Source: Paraescarpia echinospica (lineage: Eukaryota; Annelida; Polychaeta; Sabellida; Siboglinidae). Taken from it: a DNA stretch of 64,000 nt. A program made the translations under genes and the position numbers. This document shows, piece after piece, positions 37,201-43,100 of this stretch. Positions within the stretch are counted from its first letter, which is position 1, and the number at the start of each line of letters is the position of its first letter. Below the pieces are notes generated by a model. It worked only from the letters and a program-made list of their open reading frames with translations, made no database searches and was not told the origin of the DNA. Where the stretch lies: assembly GCA_020002185.1 (NCBI GenBank), contig CM034541.1:53404553-53468552 (forward strand). Reading direction: 5' to 3'.

Positions 37201-37337
37201 AGACTTGGTTAGTGTTAATTGTTAACTGTGCAAACAATACAGTACTAATAAATATATTGTTGTGTTTTATTAATACATTGTTATTGTTTTTGCCTCAACA
37301 GACGGATGACGAGAACAACAGGAATGCTTACAGGTGA
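13147..37337 (+). CDS. SNX27: Sorting nexin 27 (SNX27), 12 coding exons, 5' end missing
   Basis: Spliced gene for the endosomal PDZ-PX-FERM sorting nexin that carries PDZ-motif cargo from endosomes to the plasma membrane with retromer and the WASH complex. Twelve exons were placed by eye: 13147-13229, 17974-18122, 18679-18871, 19488-19558, 24478-24585, 25985-26063, 27313-27473, 28617-28706, 30514-30663, 35141-35269, 36724-36783 and 37302-37337. All have AG/GT borders and compatible phases. The sum is 1309 nt, that is one phase base plus 435 codons and a stop, about the length expected from mid-PDZ to the end of SNX27. Order: end of PDZ, PX domain, then the FERM-like F1-F3 lobes. The exon(s) for the N-terminus and first half of PDZ were not found and probably lie upstream of the window. 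Confidence 0.93.
13259..13870. mobile_element. hAT-type MITE (612 bp) in SNX27 intron
   Basis: A non-coding element bounded by terminal inverted repeats caggggtagaact (13259-13271) and agttctacccctg (13858-13870). Further subterminal inverted copies of actagtccgc/gcggactagt-like motifs follow. The 8-bp flanks atactaat (13251-13258) and ctgctaat (13871-13878) match at 6 of 8 positions, as in a decayed hAT target duplication. No transposase is encoded, so it depends on one in trans. Confidence 0.75.
13871..14855. other. AT-rich SNX27 intron sequence, nothing recognised
   Basis: Intron DNA with a short local duplication of 'taatctccatata' around 14380-14425. No gene, RNA or element was recognised. 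Confidence 0.5.
14856..15058. repeat. 36-bp tandem repeat, about 4 copies plus degenerate tail
   Basis: Unit contains ttgagtagaagtaaaagtaa then ttcacctcagaactac, repeated with a few substitutions from about 14857 to 15000. It then decays into aagtacttgagtaaaa-type motifs to 15058. The 36-bp period is divisible by three, which creates an artificial serine/asparagine-rich open frame. Confidence 0.85.
14856..16024. mobile_element. Possible hAT-like element with subterminal AAGTA/TACTT repeats
   Basis: The left edge (14856-15058) is full of agtaaaagta and acttgagta motifs. The right edge (15880-16024) is full of aaagtagt, cttcgttac and related motifs in the opposite sense. Such subterminal repeats are common in hAT elements of animals. 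No transposase, clean terminal repeat or target duplication could be fixed, so the borders are approximate. Confidence 0.35.
16025..17605. other. SNX27 intron, T-rich toward its 3' end
   Basis: No gene was recognised. From about 16960 to 17600 the + strand becomes rich in 'ttcacatt', 'tttcac' and 'gtgtgacatt'-like motifs. These look like degenerate precursors of the 21-bp array that follows. Confidence 0.45.
17606..17973. repeat. 21-bp minisatellite ending at the SNX27 PX-exon 3' splice site
   Basis: Tandem 21-bp units of three types (gcatcttgtctgcttcacatt, gcaagatatctgcttcacatt and acaagatctctgcttcacatt differ at a few positions; the longest runs are between 17690 and 17960) form a 63-bp higher-order pattern. 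The last unit is cttcccattgcag, whose AG at 17972-17973 is the acceptor of the next SNX27 exon. The period divisible by three leaves long open frames that even run into the exon; these are artefacts. Confidence 0.9.
17974..18122 (+). CDS. SNX27: SNX27 exon: PDZ-PX linker and start of PX domain
   Basis: Acceptor cccattgcag, donor gtaggt. With the phase base of the previous exon it reads VISVPHK, then [19 protein letters not shown] and LPISIPDY. The DPSDDS-like linker and the P-I-S-(I/V)-P strand at the start of the PX fold are typical of SNX27. It ends in phase 0. Confidence 0.95.
18205..18390. repeat. Purine-rich irregular tandem repeat
   Basis: Degenerate copies of gatagggaatgagaga over about 185 bp, starting some 80 bp downstream of the PX-exon donor. 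It is strongly purine-biased on the + strand. No coding meaning. Confidence 0.75.
18679..18871 (+). CDS. SNX27: SNX27 exon: core of the PX domain
   Basis: Acceptor tacctcag, donor gtcagt. It reads [19 protein letters not shown], then [20 protein letters not shown] and [18 protein letters not shown]. The RRYRDF motif holds the phosphoinositide-binding arginine, and the PxxP region plus the RRRGLEQYL helix complete a PI3P-binding PX domain. It ends in phase 1. This is the clearest single exon identifying the gene. Confidence 0.97.
18872..19487. other. Short SNX27 intron, nothing recognised
   Basis: About 616 bp of AT-rich intron with no repeat or element that I recognise. Confidence 0.6.
19488..19558 (+). 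CDS. SNX27: SNX27 exon: end of PX and start of FERM F1 linker
   Basis: Acceptor ttccttcag, donor gtttgt (weak but usable). It completes a codon from the previous exon and reads [23 protein letters not shown] in outline, matching the conserved D-x-MQEFL segment after the PX helix. It ends in phase 0. Confidence 0.93.
19660..20660. repeat. Minisatellite, 82-84-bp unit, about 12 copies
   Basis: Unit contains gtcatccgcaatgaccttcc, agtcttggctgttcccactt, cccctcccaacgtcccactc and cacgctgtcattccatctct. Units of 84 and 82 bp alternate through a CT-dinucleotide difference, so all frames are partly open on both strands. It begins about 100 bp after the preceding SNX27 exon. The many apparent ORFs on both strands are artefacts. 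Confidence 0.95.
20661..21008. other. Pyrimidine-rich intron sequence
   Basis: T/C-rich DNA between the 84-bp array and the left Penelope arm. Nothing recognised. Confidence 0.5.
21009..21450 (-). mobile_element. Penelope-like element 3' end, inverted (left arm)
   Basis: This segment is the reverse complement of the 3' end seen at 23,550-23,745. It shares the cctgatgaaggtcaccaaag / ggtggttgaaacg block (21058-21099), the ...gtactaagaaaattgtgtta terminus (near 21013-21035) and about three copies of the 89-bp GIY-YIG-derived unit (21200-21430). It is broken off at about 21450, where the right arm starts in the other orientation. Together they form a head-to-head inverted pair. Confidence 0.8.
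21452..21721 (+). pseudogene. GIY-YIG endonuclease domain of Penelope-like element (partial)
   Basis: The open frame contains [16 protein letters not shown], then a charged helix, [12 protein letters not shown], and [10 protein letters not shown] followed by RWIKEA. This order (C-x2-C, Y-I-x-x-TGR, helix, DHV, DRE-D-R, KEA) is characteristic of the Penelope C-terminal endonuclease. The conserved YIG is YIE here, which would likely kill catalysis. A TGA follows KEA where the first 89-bp repeat begins. The true C-terminus continues only after the last repeat, near 23546. Confidence 0.8.
21629..23549. repeat. 89-bp minisatellite made of Penelope GIY-YIG coding sequence, about 21 copies
   Basis: Each unit runs ggcctggacagaaacaactg, tgtcatagactgggagggtg, tcagagtggtagatagagag, acagacaggtgtgtgcgatg, gattaagga. 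Translated in the element's frame, one unit spells [20 protein letters not shown] then RCVRWIKEA, a piece of the endonuclease domain. Because 89 is not divisible by three, the frame is lost at the first junction. One damaged copy lies near 22900. Confidence 0.93.
23930..24000 (+). repeat. tRNA-like head of a SINE (A and B boxes)
   Basis: An A-box match tagcttagcagg at 23936-23947 and a B-box-like ggttcaagtcg at 23974-23984, with the short spacing of a tRNA-derived RNA polymerase III promoter. No good cloverleaf pairs. A SINE head is more likely than a working tRNA gene. Confidence 0.5.
24001..24477. other. SNX27 intron, possibly SINE body
   Basis: No gene recognised. The stretch at 24300-24335 (cagccttcttcagcagact) resembles short motifs found in retroelement non-coding ends, but it is too short to classify. 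Confidence 0.4.
24478..24585 (+). CDS. SNX27: SNX27 exon: FERM F1 (ubiquitin-like) lobe, first half
   Basis: Acceptor tttctccag, donor gtaagt. It reads [17 protein letters not shown], then [16 protein letters not shown]. The VSDVEL-(K/R)-V-x-LPD strand and the KNSTTDQV turn are near-identical to SNX27 of vertebrates. It is 36 codons long and in phase 0 at both ends. Confidence 0.96.
24586..25984. other. SNX27 intron, strongly AT-rich toward 3' end
   Basis: No gene. A local duplication with 'agttcagcacgt', 'gttggagatt' and related motifs sits at 24790-24970. A simple A/T-rich tract with short TA repeats runs from 25430 to 25930. Confidence 0.5.
25985..26063 (+). CDS. SNX27: SNX27 exon: FERM F1, second half
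   Basis: Acceptor gtcctcag, donor gtgagt. It reads [20 protein letters not shown] then TEDYTF. The YFALFE motif is the conserved last strand of the F1 lobe. It ends in phase 1. Confidence 0.93.
26295..26535. repeat. Degenerate 19-21-bp tandem repeat
   Basis: Imperfect copies of tccataagaagcaggtttgt over about 240 bp in an SNX27 intron. The short frame on the - strand inside it is an artefact. Confidence 0.8.
26536..27312. other. SNX27 intron, nothing recognised
   Basis: No gene. A short inverted pair of ttagttttactt/aaaactaaataaata-like motifs flanks 26860-26995 and could form a hairpin. Not classified. Confidence 0.45.
27313..27473 (+). CDS. SNX27: SNX27 exon: FERM F2 lobe, first part
   Basis: Acceptor atttgcag, donor gtgtgt. 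It reads [20 protein letters not shown], then [10 protein letters not shown] and [10 protein letters not shown]. The NEFPH-(N/K)-(I/L)-YIQ-(S/N)-Y segment and the RRWLF motif match SNX27. It ends in phase 0. Confidence 0.96.
27482..27560 (+). repeat. tRNA-like head of a SINE, 10 bp after an SNX27 donor
   Basis: A-box tggcgcagtgg (27487-27497) and a perfect B-box ggttcgaatcc (27531-27541), 33 bp apart, as in tRNA-derived SINEs. The acceptor and T stems do not pair well, so it is not a convincing tRNA gene. It begins about 10 bp downstream of the GT donor at 27474. Confidence 0.65.
27561..28616. other. SNX27 intron, possible SINE body then unique sequence
   Basis: The 107-codon frame at 27719-28042 shows no recognisable motif. 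Nothing else was identified. Confidence 0.45.
28617..28706 (+). CDS. SNX27: SNX27 exon: FERM F2 lobe, second part
   Basis: Acceptor tttcatgcag, donor gtacgg. It reads [20 protein letters not shown] then [10 protein letters not shown]. The AVDDV-x-x-G motif after FF(H/W)Q is diagnostic of SNX27. 30 codons, phase 0. Confidence 0.95.
28707..29082. other. SNX27 intron, nothing recognised
   Basis: About 375 bp between an exon and the 29-bp array; no feature seen. Confidence 0.55.
29083..30060. repeat. Minisatellite, 29-bp unit, about 33 copies
   Basis: Unit: cacatagttccgtcccac then ctttgggacgc. Central copies are nearly identical. The edges vary at gac(a/g)t and at cc(a/g)tcc. The stretch 29715-29845 is scrambled by small deletions and partial copies. 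Because 29 is not divisible by three but contains no stop in any - strand frame, three overlapping open frames of 214-299 codons appear; these are artefacts. Confidence 0.96.
30061..30513. other. SNX27 intron with an open frame running into the next exon
   Basis: From 30211 a frame opened by an ATT, with its first ATG at 30226, stays open for about 101 codons, reaches the acceptor at 30513 and continues in the exon's own frame. The sequence has no motif I recognise. The following exon is preceded by a normal acceptor, so this is probably chance or an old fragment, not an SNX27 segment. Confidence 0.4.
30514..30663 (+). CDS. SNX27: SNX27 exon: FERM F2-F3 junction
   Basis: Acceptor ttcctgcag, donor gtatgt. 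It reads [19 protein letters not shown], then [15 protein letters not shown] and [13 protein letters not shown]. The FPHC-x-CDSR-(R/K)-x-GHVI motif is a signature of SNX27 and its relatives. 50 codons, phase 0. Confidence 0.97.
30664..32454. other. SNX27 intron, no element recognised
   Basis: Contains a TA microsatellite at about 30791-30810. Several short frames (for example 31505-31774 and 32143-32496) have no recognisable motif. Confidence 0.45.
32455..32745. repeat. Two diverged tandem copies of a 149-bp segment
   Basis: Copy 1 at about 32455-32590 and copy 2 at about 32604-32740 share tgccactacacacaagaaat, then tgtatttgattgaatcatt and a gggcc/gggca block with C-rich end. Both are in the same orientation. 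Function unknown. Confidence 0.8.
33583..34199. repeat. Minisatellite, 44-bp unit, 14 copies
   Basis: Unit: tctttccactggcatgcata then tagtctagagagctactaaa and catg. Copies differ mainly at gcatgc/gcacgc and cata(t/g)ag. It is unrelated in sequence to the 44-bp array at 8-10 kb. Confidence 0.95.
34858..35031. repeat. Inverted-repeat element with TTAGGG-like centre
   Basis: Arms agagagcttcttg...tgtacaaatgc (34859-34893) and gcatttgtaca...caagaagctctctct (34999-35030) are inverted copies. The spacer contains gggttagatttagggttagg (34923-34943) and gtgggttaggtt. It may be a small MITE. No target duplication was fixed. Confidence 0.6.
35112..35140 (+). repeat. 10-bp repeat forming the SNX27 acceptor
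   Basis: Two and a half copies of gttgcatgtg end in ggttgcag; the final AG at 35139-35140 is the splice acceptor of the next exon. This is a short tandem duplication of the splice-site region. Confidence 0.85.
35141..35269 (+). CDS. SNX27: SNX27 exon: FERM F3 (PTB/PH-like) lobe
   Basis: Acceptor ggttgcag, donor gtaagt. It reads [20 protein letters not shown], then [13 protein letters not shown] and RWVKIFTSY. The DDEGM-x-F-x-FE and RWVKIFT motifs are near-identical to SNX27. 43 codons, phase 0 at both ends. Confidence 0.96.
35270..35795. other. SNX27 intron before the decoy-acceptor array
   Basis: About 525 bp of intron; nothing recognised. Confidence 0.5.
35796..36735 (+). repeat. 35-38-bp minisatellite built from an SNX27 3' splice site and exon start
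   Basis: About 25 tandem copies of tttgtgtttcagtttgtcta then cctgtacgagtgctgatc. Each copy repeats the acceptor (tttcag) plus the first ~22 coding bases of the exon at 36724. The last copy is the real exon boundary, which departs from the repeat after tgct (tgcttcgaa instead of tgctgatc). In nearly every copy the exon's own frame meets a stop (tga or tag) within 8 codons. Variants include tttaag and tttcaa in place of tttcag. Confidence 0.93.
36724..36783 (+). CDS. SNX27: SNX27 exon: FERM F3 C-terminal helix
   Basis: Acceptor gtgtttcag, donor gtaagg. It reads [20 protein letters not shown], matching the conserved ECFER-x-x-x-EL-x-W helix at the end of SNX27. 20 codons, phase 0. Its 5' boundary is the last member of the tandem array just upstream. 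Confidence 0.93.
36784..37301. other. Last SNX27 coding intron, nothing recognised
   Basis: About 518 bp; a C-run (37088-37094) and AT-rich DNA; no repeat or RNA recognised. Confidence 0.5.
37302..37337 (+). CDS. SNX27: SNX27 terminal coding exon
   Basis: Acceptor gcctcaacag. It reads [11 protein letters not shown] then TGA at 37335-37337. A potential donor (cag|gtgact) lies at 37333/37334. If it is used with the acceptor at 38117, the next exon begins gtga, so the codons are again AGG TGA and the protein is unchanged. The C-terminal tail is variable between species, which limits confidence in this short exon. Confidence 0.7.
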   Translation, partial: TDDENNRNAYR

Positions 37338-38330
37338 CTACGGGTTATTTTGTTCCATCAACACAATCTCGGTTCTACAAGTTTTGTGAAAATTGATAGA
37401 TTGTTTTGTAGCCAAACTCTTTAGTGGTGCCCTCTTGTGGTTAGCTGTTCCTGACACATCTGTAGCTATAATAATACATCTTTATTTCCAAAATAGCATT
37501 ATAATACATATACAGGGTGTATGTATATCTGATTTTATGTTTTAATTGTATTTACAATTACTGTAGGAAAGGAGAAAGCAGAAATTTAACACTTACAAAG
37601 TGCTTTCCCTTTCAAAACAATAATCACAGTTCTAATGTATGAACAGTTTGACTTATAACATAATAGTGCGGACATAATAAAGTAGTATTTCCCAATAACA
37701 TTGAACAGTTTTACTTTTGTACAGTTTCTGAAAAATAACGACAGTTTTGGCATATTGTATGTGATGGTTTCTTCTCGTAAGGACCACATAATATATTATA
37801 CTTGTCGACTCTAGTTGTCAGATTTCATTAATTTATTAGGATTTTTAAAAATGGCCCAGTGCTTAACTTGCAGGTTTGTGACATGAGACTTGACTTGCAG
37901 GTCATTGACTTGAGACTTGACCGGCAGGTCATTGACTTGAGACTTGAACTGGCAGTTTATACCAGCAAGTTGTGTACTTTTGTGTGATGTACAATTAGCA
38001 GAAGAAAGAAATATATCAATTAGTATTTGATTCCAACGCTTACATGTTGGTGGTTTGCATTGCCCATAAGATATACTACTAAACTATATAAAACACATTG
38101 TTTTGTTGTTGCTTCAGGTGATGTGTTTCCATGAAGATGATTTATCCAATGGGTCACATGATGGTCACATGACAGCATGCCACAGTTCAACCAATTGGGA
38201 CATATTTTTTTATAAAAGATAGTGCAATTTTTGGATGTATATAGACATGAGCTCGTTGGTGAGAATATGTTACAAATGATACGAATGTAGCGCCTGAATA
38301 AATGGCCACACTATATTTGATGGCGCTGAA
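37338..38330 (+). other. SNX27 3' untranslated region or last intron plus 3' exon
   Basis: Holds a 29-30-bp direct repeat with cattgacttgagacttgac (37865-37945), a good acceptor (ttgttgcttcag at 38106-38117), and a poly(A) signal aataaa at 38297-38302 as a plausible transcript end. Confidence 0.5.
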
Positions 38331-41154
38331 GACAGAACGATAGACAAATTATAAATATAGAATTACGACATATACAGAATATAGGCTACAGAGTGTGATG
38401 ACATAGCCCTCGATTGATGCACACTTTATTGGGCTGCAGAATGGAGGTATTATTATTAATTAAACTACTTCATGCAGTAGTTATGATGTTTTAATTAAGG
38501 TATCTGCATTAAAGTGATATTTCTCCTATAATGTATAAAAACTATTGTCGATTTGTTCTTTTGTCAAGTATGTGGAAAAATTTTGTTTATATTTTTTGAA
38601 AAGAATGTTCCTTTCAGTTACATGTTCCTGTGTTGCATAGAATAAGCAGTTATTTTCCTTGGGTTTATAGCATCTCTTGTTATATTTACTGCTGAAGGAA
38701 ACATTTAATATTCAGCTTGTTGTTGGTTTATAAGAATTTGTTTGGTCTAACTACATCAGACCTTCCAAAGATAGTTGAATCCTGCAACATCATATTTTCT
38801 GTAAACATGAAAACCCTTTACCCTTATTTTCTTAATGTTTGCCTGTAGTAGTGGCTAGAATGTTGTCATGCTGCTACTGCTTGTTGTGAGAATACATACC
38901 ATTGTTGCTTTATTTTAGCGATTGTTGCCAATATGACATAAAATAATTTCAATAGAATCACTGTGTTATTTTGTTTTTCATGTACAGCAGTCTCACTTGC
39001 AATGTGTATATTGAATTTGTTCATCAATACTTAGAGATGGTCGTATCAATTTGCAGTCCCCAAAACCAGTATAGCGTTGTGTTTGGTCATCACCATGTAT
39101 CGTGGCGAGAATAAATTGACAGTGGGAAGTGGAGCACGTAGTTATGCACTTTGATGCAACTGTGGCTGTGAGAACCAGATATGTCTTGACAACAATGTCA
39201 CATCCTTTGTGTGTGGTTTTGGAAAGTATTTTGGATTGCTCAAAATGTTATGTTCCACATGACGTACAGGTGGATTTTAGCGATTTGAAATGATTTATGC
39301 TATACAGTTTTGTGGATTTTGTGAACATAGACCACCCCTTAGATGGTACCACGTCTTAGTGATGCACTCAACAATCGATGTATAAGGATCCCGTGATGTT
39401 GTCAAACCACATCTGTGATGGGTCAGGACAGTTCAGACCTTTTGGTGGCATGGAGTTGAGCATCACGTTTTAAGGGCAACATTTCAGTTGTATAACAATA
39501 TCACCGTCATCCATGTAAGTAATCTTGTTGCACTGACCCACTTGAAGAATTCAAACTTTGAGACGGACATCAAAGATAGGTATTTATGTGTCAAATCAAA
39601 TAGCATTTAATCTAAAACACTTTCAAGATAATGTCTCCAAATTGCATTGTCAGTAGAAATTTGTTTTAAAAAATTTCACAAAAATGAAAATCTATACTTT
39701 CACCCCTGCAAATCTATTTGGGCTTTTCCTCCGTTTTGTTAAATGTACCTTATGATCTGAACCGTTGCGGCATCTCACACTTACTCACCAGGTGGCACTT
39801 TGTATTATATGTGCCTGTTACATGTACAAGTTTACACTGACATATCAAACCAGGAAATTATATTATGTATACGGGGTCAGATAAACTTACTGTGATCAGA
39901 AATTAAATGCAATTTTTTGGGAAAATACATAAAGAAATACAAAACAGCTAGTCAGCAACTAACACTTCTCGCACATAAAACAATTTTGGTACCGTTATAC
40001 ATCAATGTCTACAGGTCATCCTATGTGTGCACGTAGTCTACCCCAAGTACAATTTATTATTGTCATGTTATATATCACATTTCTGCCATTTTACAGTTAT
40101 CTTCCCAATATGAACTTTACATGCATACATGTACTATCATCGTCTTGGTGAATGTTCATGCAAGCTCGTGTAACTTACGTAATTCTCGCAACACATGCAA
40201 AGCCATCAACAGTTATCATAAGCCAAGAAAAACATTGGGGTTTAAACAGTGACCATCGATAGCAATGCTGAGTTGCTGACAACAAGTATGTGTACCACTT
40301 TGTGACACGATTCCAATATTTTAATAGTTTACATAAGGACCAGTGCCGACACCATCCTCACCTCGCAGAGAGACAGAACAATTAATTAAACAAAACAGCT
40401 ACACATAGTACATTATTTTTACATAGTACATCCGATACAAAACCGCACTTTTATCGCAAATCCACCTCAGTAATACAGCCACCTCGCAATTAAGGTCACC
40501 CTAGAACAGTCCCAGATTATTTCCGCATACAGTAAAGTACAGGATATTAGTCCTCCTAATATGGTCACCTCGTTATTCAGGTCACTCTTGTCCAGTCCCA
40601 GGGGTGCCCTTAATAGTGAGGTTCCACTGTATTGTTGAAACAAGTCCCATGAGTCGTGTTTCATAGTGAATTGTTGAACGTTATTGACAGACAAGAACAC
40701 CACTTGGCGCTATGCTGAACAGTAGCTTGATTGACACTGGCATGAAGTTGTTAAGGTATTTGGCAACATCACTGATGGTATCACAGCAAGAATATGCACG
40801 GATTAGTTGCGGTGAAACGAATGGCAAACTAGCGACACCTCCCAGACACGATTCGTTGACAAGATATACTTAAAATCATGGTAATACACCAGTGAAACCA
40901 CCCTCCCTCCACTGGTATGCATTGTACACAGCAGGTCTGTCTCCCCTCTTCGCTTTACACAATCATTGTTATCCCCATCCTTGGTTCCTTGCGTACATAA
41001 TGAGTAGATGGTCTTGTCTAATGATTAAGAAATGCCTTTAGAAAAAAGGCTGGATTTGCATTTCAAATGTGCGTGTTATTTTCTAAGTCTTTTAACTGTG
41101 GAAATCGAAACACGTAAGTGTATTAGGGGAATATGGACTACAACTACTGGTAGT
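38331..41154. other. Intergenic region between convergent SNX27 and TTI2
   Basis: No coding feature. Another aataaa occurs at about 39110. At 40470-40640 there is a DNA-transposon-like end (see separate entry). The rest is AT-rich and unclassified. Confidence 0.5.
40470..40635 (-). mobile_element. Terminal fragment of a DNA transposon (pogo/Tc1-like end)
   Basis: On the - strand it begins tacagtggaacctcactatt, then gggcacccctgggactggac and 'aataacgaggtgacc'. 'CAGTGGAACCTC...' repeated as 'ACCTC.TTATTA' blocks is typical of termini of Tc1/mariner-superfamily (pogo-like) elements. The partner terminus was not found, so this is a fragment. Confidence 0.45.
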
Positions 41155-42669
41155 CTACTCCACCAATAGTTCTTTCACACATCTATCCCACGTTTCATTC
41201 AGAGTTATCTCGCCCAGTTTCCCTGTTAGTTCCAGCATTACTTGCGGGCATACACACTTCAGCAACCGCAAACATTCCATTCCCTTCGTGATGAGTTTTG
41301 CCGACACGTCAACAGGCGTCAGACTGTCGTCAACAGAGATGTCATATATGAACTTGAGGAGACATTTCAAGATGTCGGCACAGTAAAATGACATCCGGGG
41401 CCACATGACTACGATGACAGTTTTGAGCAGGTCAAGTGTCCTAAGTCTGCAGAGTTCTTTCGGGCCATCGTAAACCTCCAGGTATGCCGATATAACTCTC
41501 AGCAATTGTACCAGGTGGCGCACTGCAGTGATTCCCATCTCCTCAAGAAAGCAAGGAAGGTGTTCTACATAGGCTCGTCTCAGGACTAGTTTATCCTCCA
41601 GTTCCATATCGGAGAGGATGCATCGCAAGATCTCGTCATATCGGTTCTCTTTCCTCATTGTGGTGCATTTCACTGGGGATATCTCAATGACTCGCAAGAT
41701 ACCAAGTAGGCATGGATGCAGCAAGCGAACCAGTGTTGCATCGTGGGTATACATCTGGTGTTGTAAAGCATCGAAGATCACCTGTGCACGGCCATACCAC
41801 GACAGTTCAGTTCGACTTGTGTTGTCTATAAGGTGCTTCAACAGACTAACGCCTAGACGCTTATGTTCTATTTGGAAGTCGTCGACCAACAGCAACATAG
41901 ATGGCAGCACCAGTGACAAATTGTCTCCAAGCTGTGGTGATCCGATTTTATACACACACCAGCTAAATATGTGTTTTGCTGCTGGATTTATCTTCCATGT
42001 GGATTTTGACAACTTTGGTTTCAGTTCCACCAGCACTGCATGAAAACGATTTGCATCATCTTGATGACAGTTGAGGAATTCAACAACTGTTGTACATTCG
42101 CTTGTTTTTAAGATGCGTCCAATCAAAGCATCCGATGCAGACAACGACTGTTCAGATGACCACAGATGATCCTGTGGCTGTGTGTGTTCTGCACACAACA
42201 TGAATGCTTTAATGGAAACCGTGTTGAGTACTTTCTTCACAAGCAGGGGACTCTTATTTTCGTGGCTCTCTTTCAATTCAACAAGTCTGTCAAAAAGAGA
42301 ACGAAACACCGTCATACATAATGTTGCAGTGGCGGCTACACCAGAAAAGTCCTCGGCATCATAACCCCGATCTTCTCGTCCTTTGAACTCCCGCACGGCC
42401 CCGATCTGATGAATTCTTGACGCCAAATTCATAAGTAATTCCGCACTCTGTTCCTCGTCAACATCGGTGGTCTCGTCGCCCAAGAAGAACCAGGACGTCT
42501 CTGCATTTATCAGGGTGGTATGTAAGTCTTCTAAACACGACAACGCATCCGCCCGACTGCGTTCGTGTAAGCACGTCAAGTACGACTTCACTGATTTTTG
42601 CGATGTTTCCGTCGAATTGGGTTTGGAGCCCTCAATTTCAGATTTGAGGTCTTCCATCGAGGTCATCAT
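41155..42669 (-). CDS. TTI2: TELO2-interacting protein 2 (TTI2), single exon
   Basis: 504-residue protein from the first ATG (42669) to the TAG at 41155-41157, close to the usual ~500 residues of the family. TTI2 is an alpha-helical (HEAT-like) subunit of the TTT complex (TELO2-TTI1-TTI2), which with HSP90 matures the PIKK kinases (ATM, ATR, mTOR, DNA-PKcs, SMG1). The C-terminal half is very recognisable: HIFSWCVYKI, LPSMLLLVDDFQ, EHKRLGV, YGRAQVIFDAL, YDEILRCIL, LRRAYVEHLPCF, RHLVQLLRVI and SAYLEVYDGP. The N-terminal half is variable, as expected. The frame continues 27 codons upstream to a TTG; ATGs at 42669, 42666 and 42657 are the candidate starts. No intron interrupts it. Confidence 0.93.
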   Translation of the reverse strand: MMTSMEDLKSEIEGSKPNSTETSQKSVKSYLTCLHERSRADALSCLEDLHTTLINAETSWFFLGDETTDVDEEQSAELLMNLASRIHQIGAVREFKGREDRGYDAEDFSGVAATATLCMTVFRSLFDRLVELKESHENKSPLLVKKVLNTVSIKAFMLCAEHTQPQDHLWSSEQSLSASDALIGRILKTSECTTVVEFLNCHQDDANRFHAVLVELKPKLSKSTWKINPAAKHIFSWCVYKIGSPQLGDNLSLVLPSMLLLVDDFQIEHKRLGVSLLKHLIDNTSRTELSWYGRAQVIFDALQHQMYTHDATLVRLLHPCLLGILRVIEISPVKCTTMRKENRYDEILRCILSDMELEDKLVLRRAYVEHLPCFLEEMGITAVRHLVQLLRVISAYLEVYDGPKELCRLRTLDLLKTVIVVMWPRMSFYCADILKCLLKFIYDISVDDSLTPVDVSAKLITKGMECLRLLKCVCPQVMLELTGKLGEITLNETWDRCVKELLVE

Positions 42670-43100
42670 AAATGCGACGACCACGGTTACAGTACCAGGA
42701 ATTATCGGCGTTTTATCCAGATGATTGTATAAAACGTCACACGCGTACAAAACTGAACGAAAATGCTACCATTTGCCGTTTTTACATCGTTACTGCACGA
42801 GAAACTCCACACTCCCACGACGGGAGGCCATCTTGCTGTTTCGTTGACCCGTATCGCCGTCTGCCGGATAGTTATTAATCAAGAGCGAATTTCCGAAACA
42901 GTCTAGAAACCTGTACGCATTTCTTATATCAGCATGGCAATGAGATGATGATAACAGCAGGTGAGCAGTTTAAAACATTTCGCAGGTCACGTTTTCTTAT
43001 AATCAGACAAAACGTTAACATGGTCGCCAGTGGGAAAACCATCTGCGTATTGACCCCTAAAAGCATCAAACTTTTTCCACAGCTTCCTTGGGTTGGTAGC
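42670..43100. other. Upstream region of TTI2
   Basis: Would contain the TTI2 promoter and 5' untranslated sequence on the - strand. No TATA box or clear motif was recognised. Confidence 0.4.
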
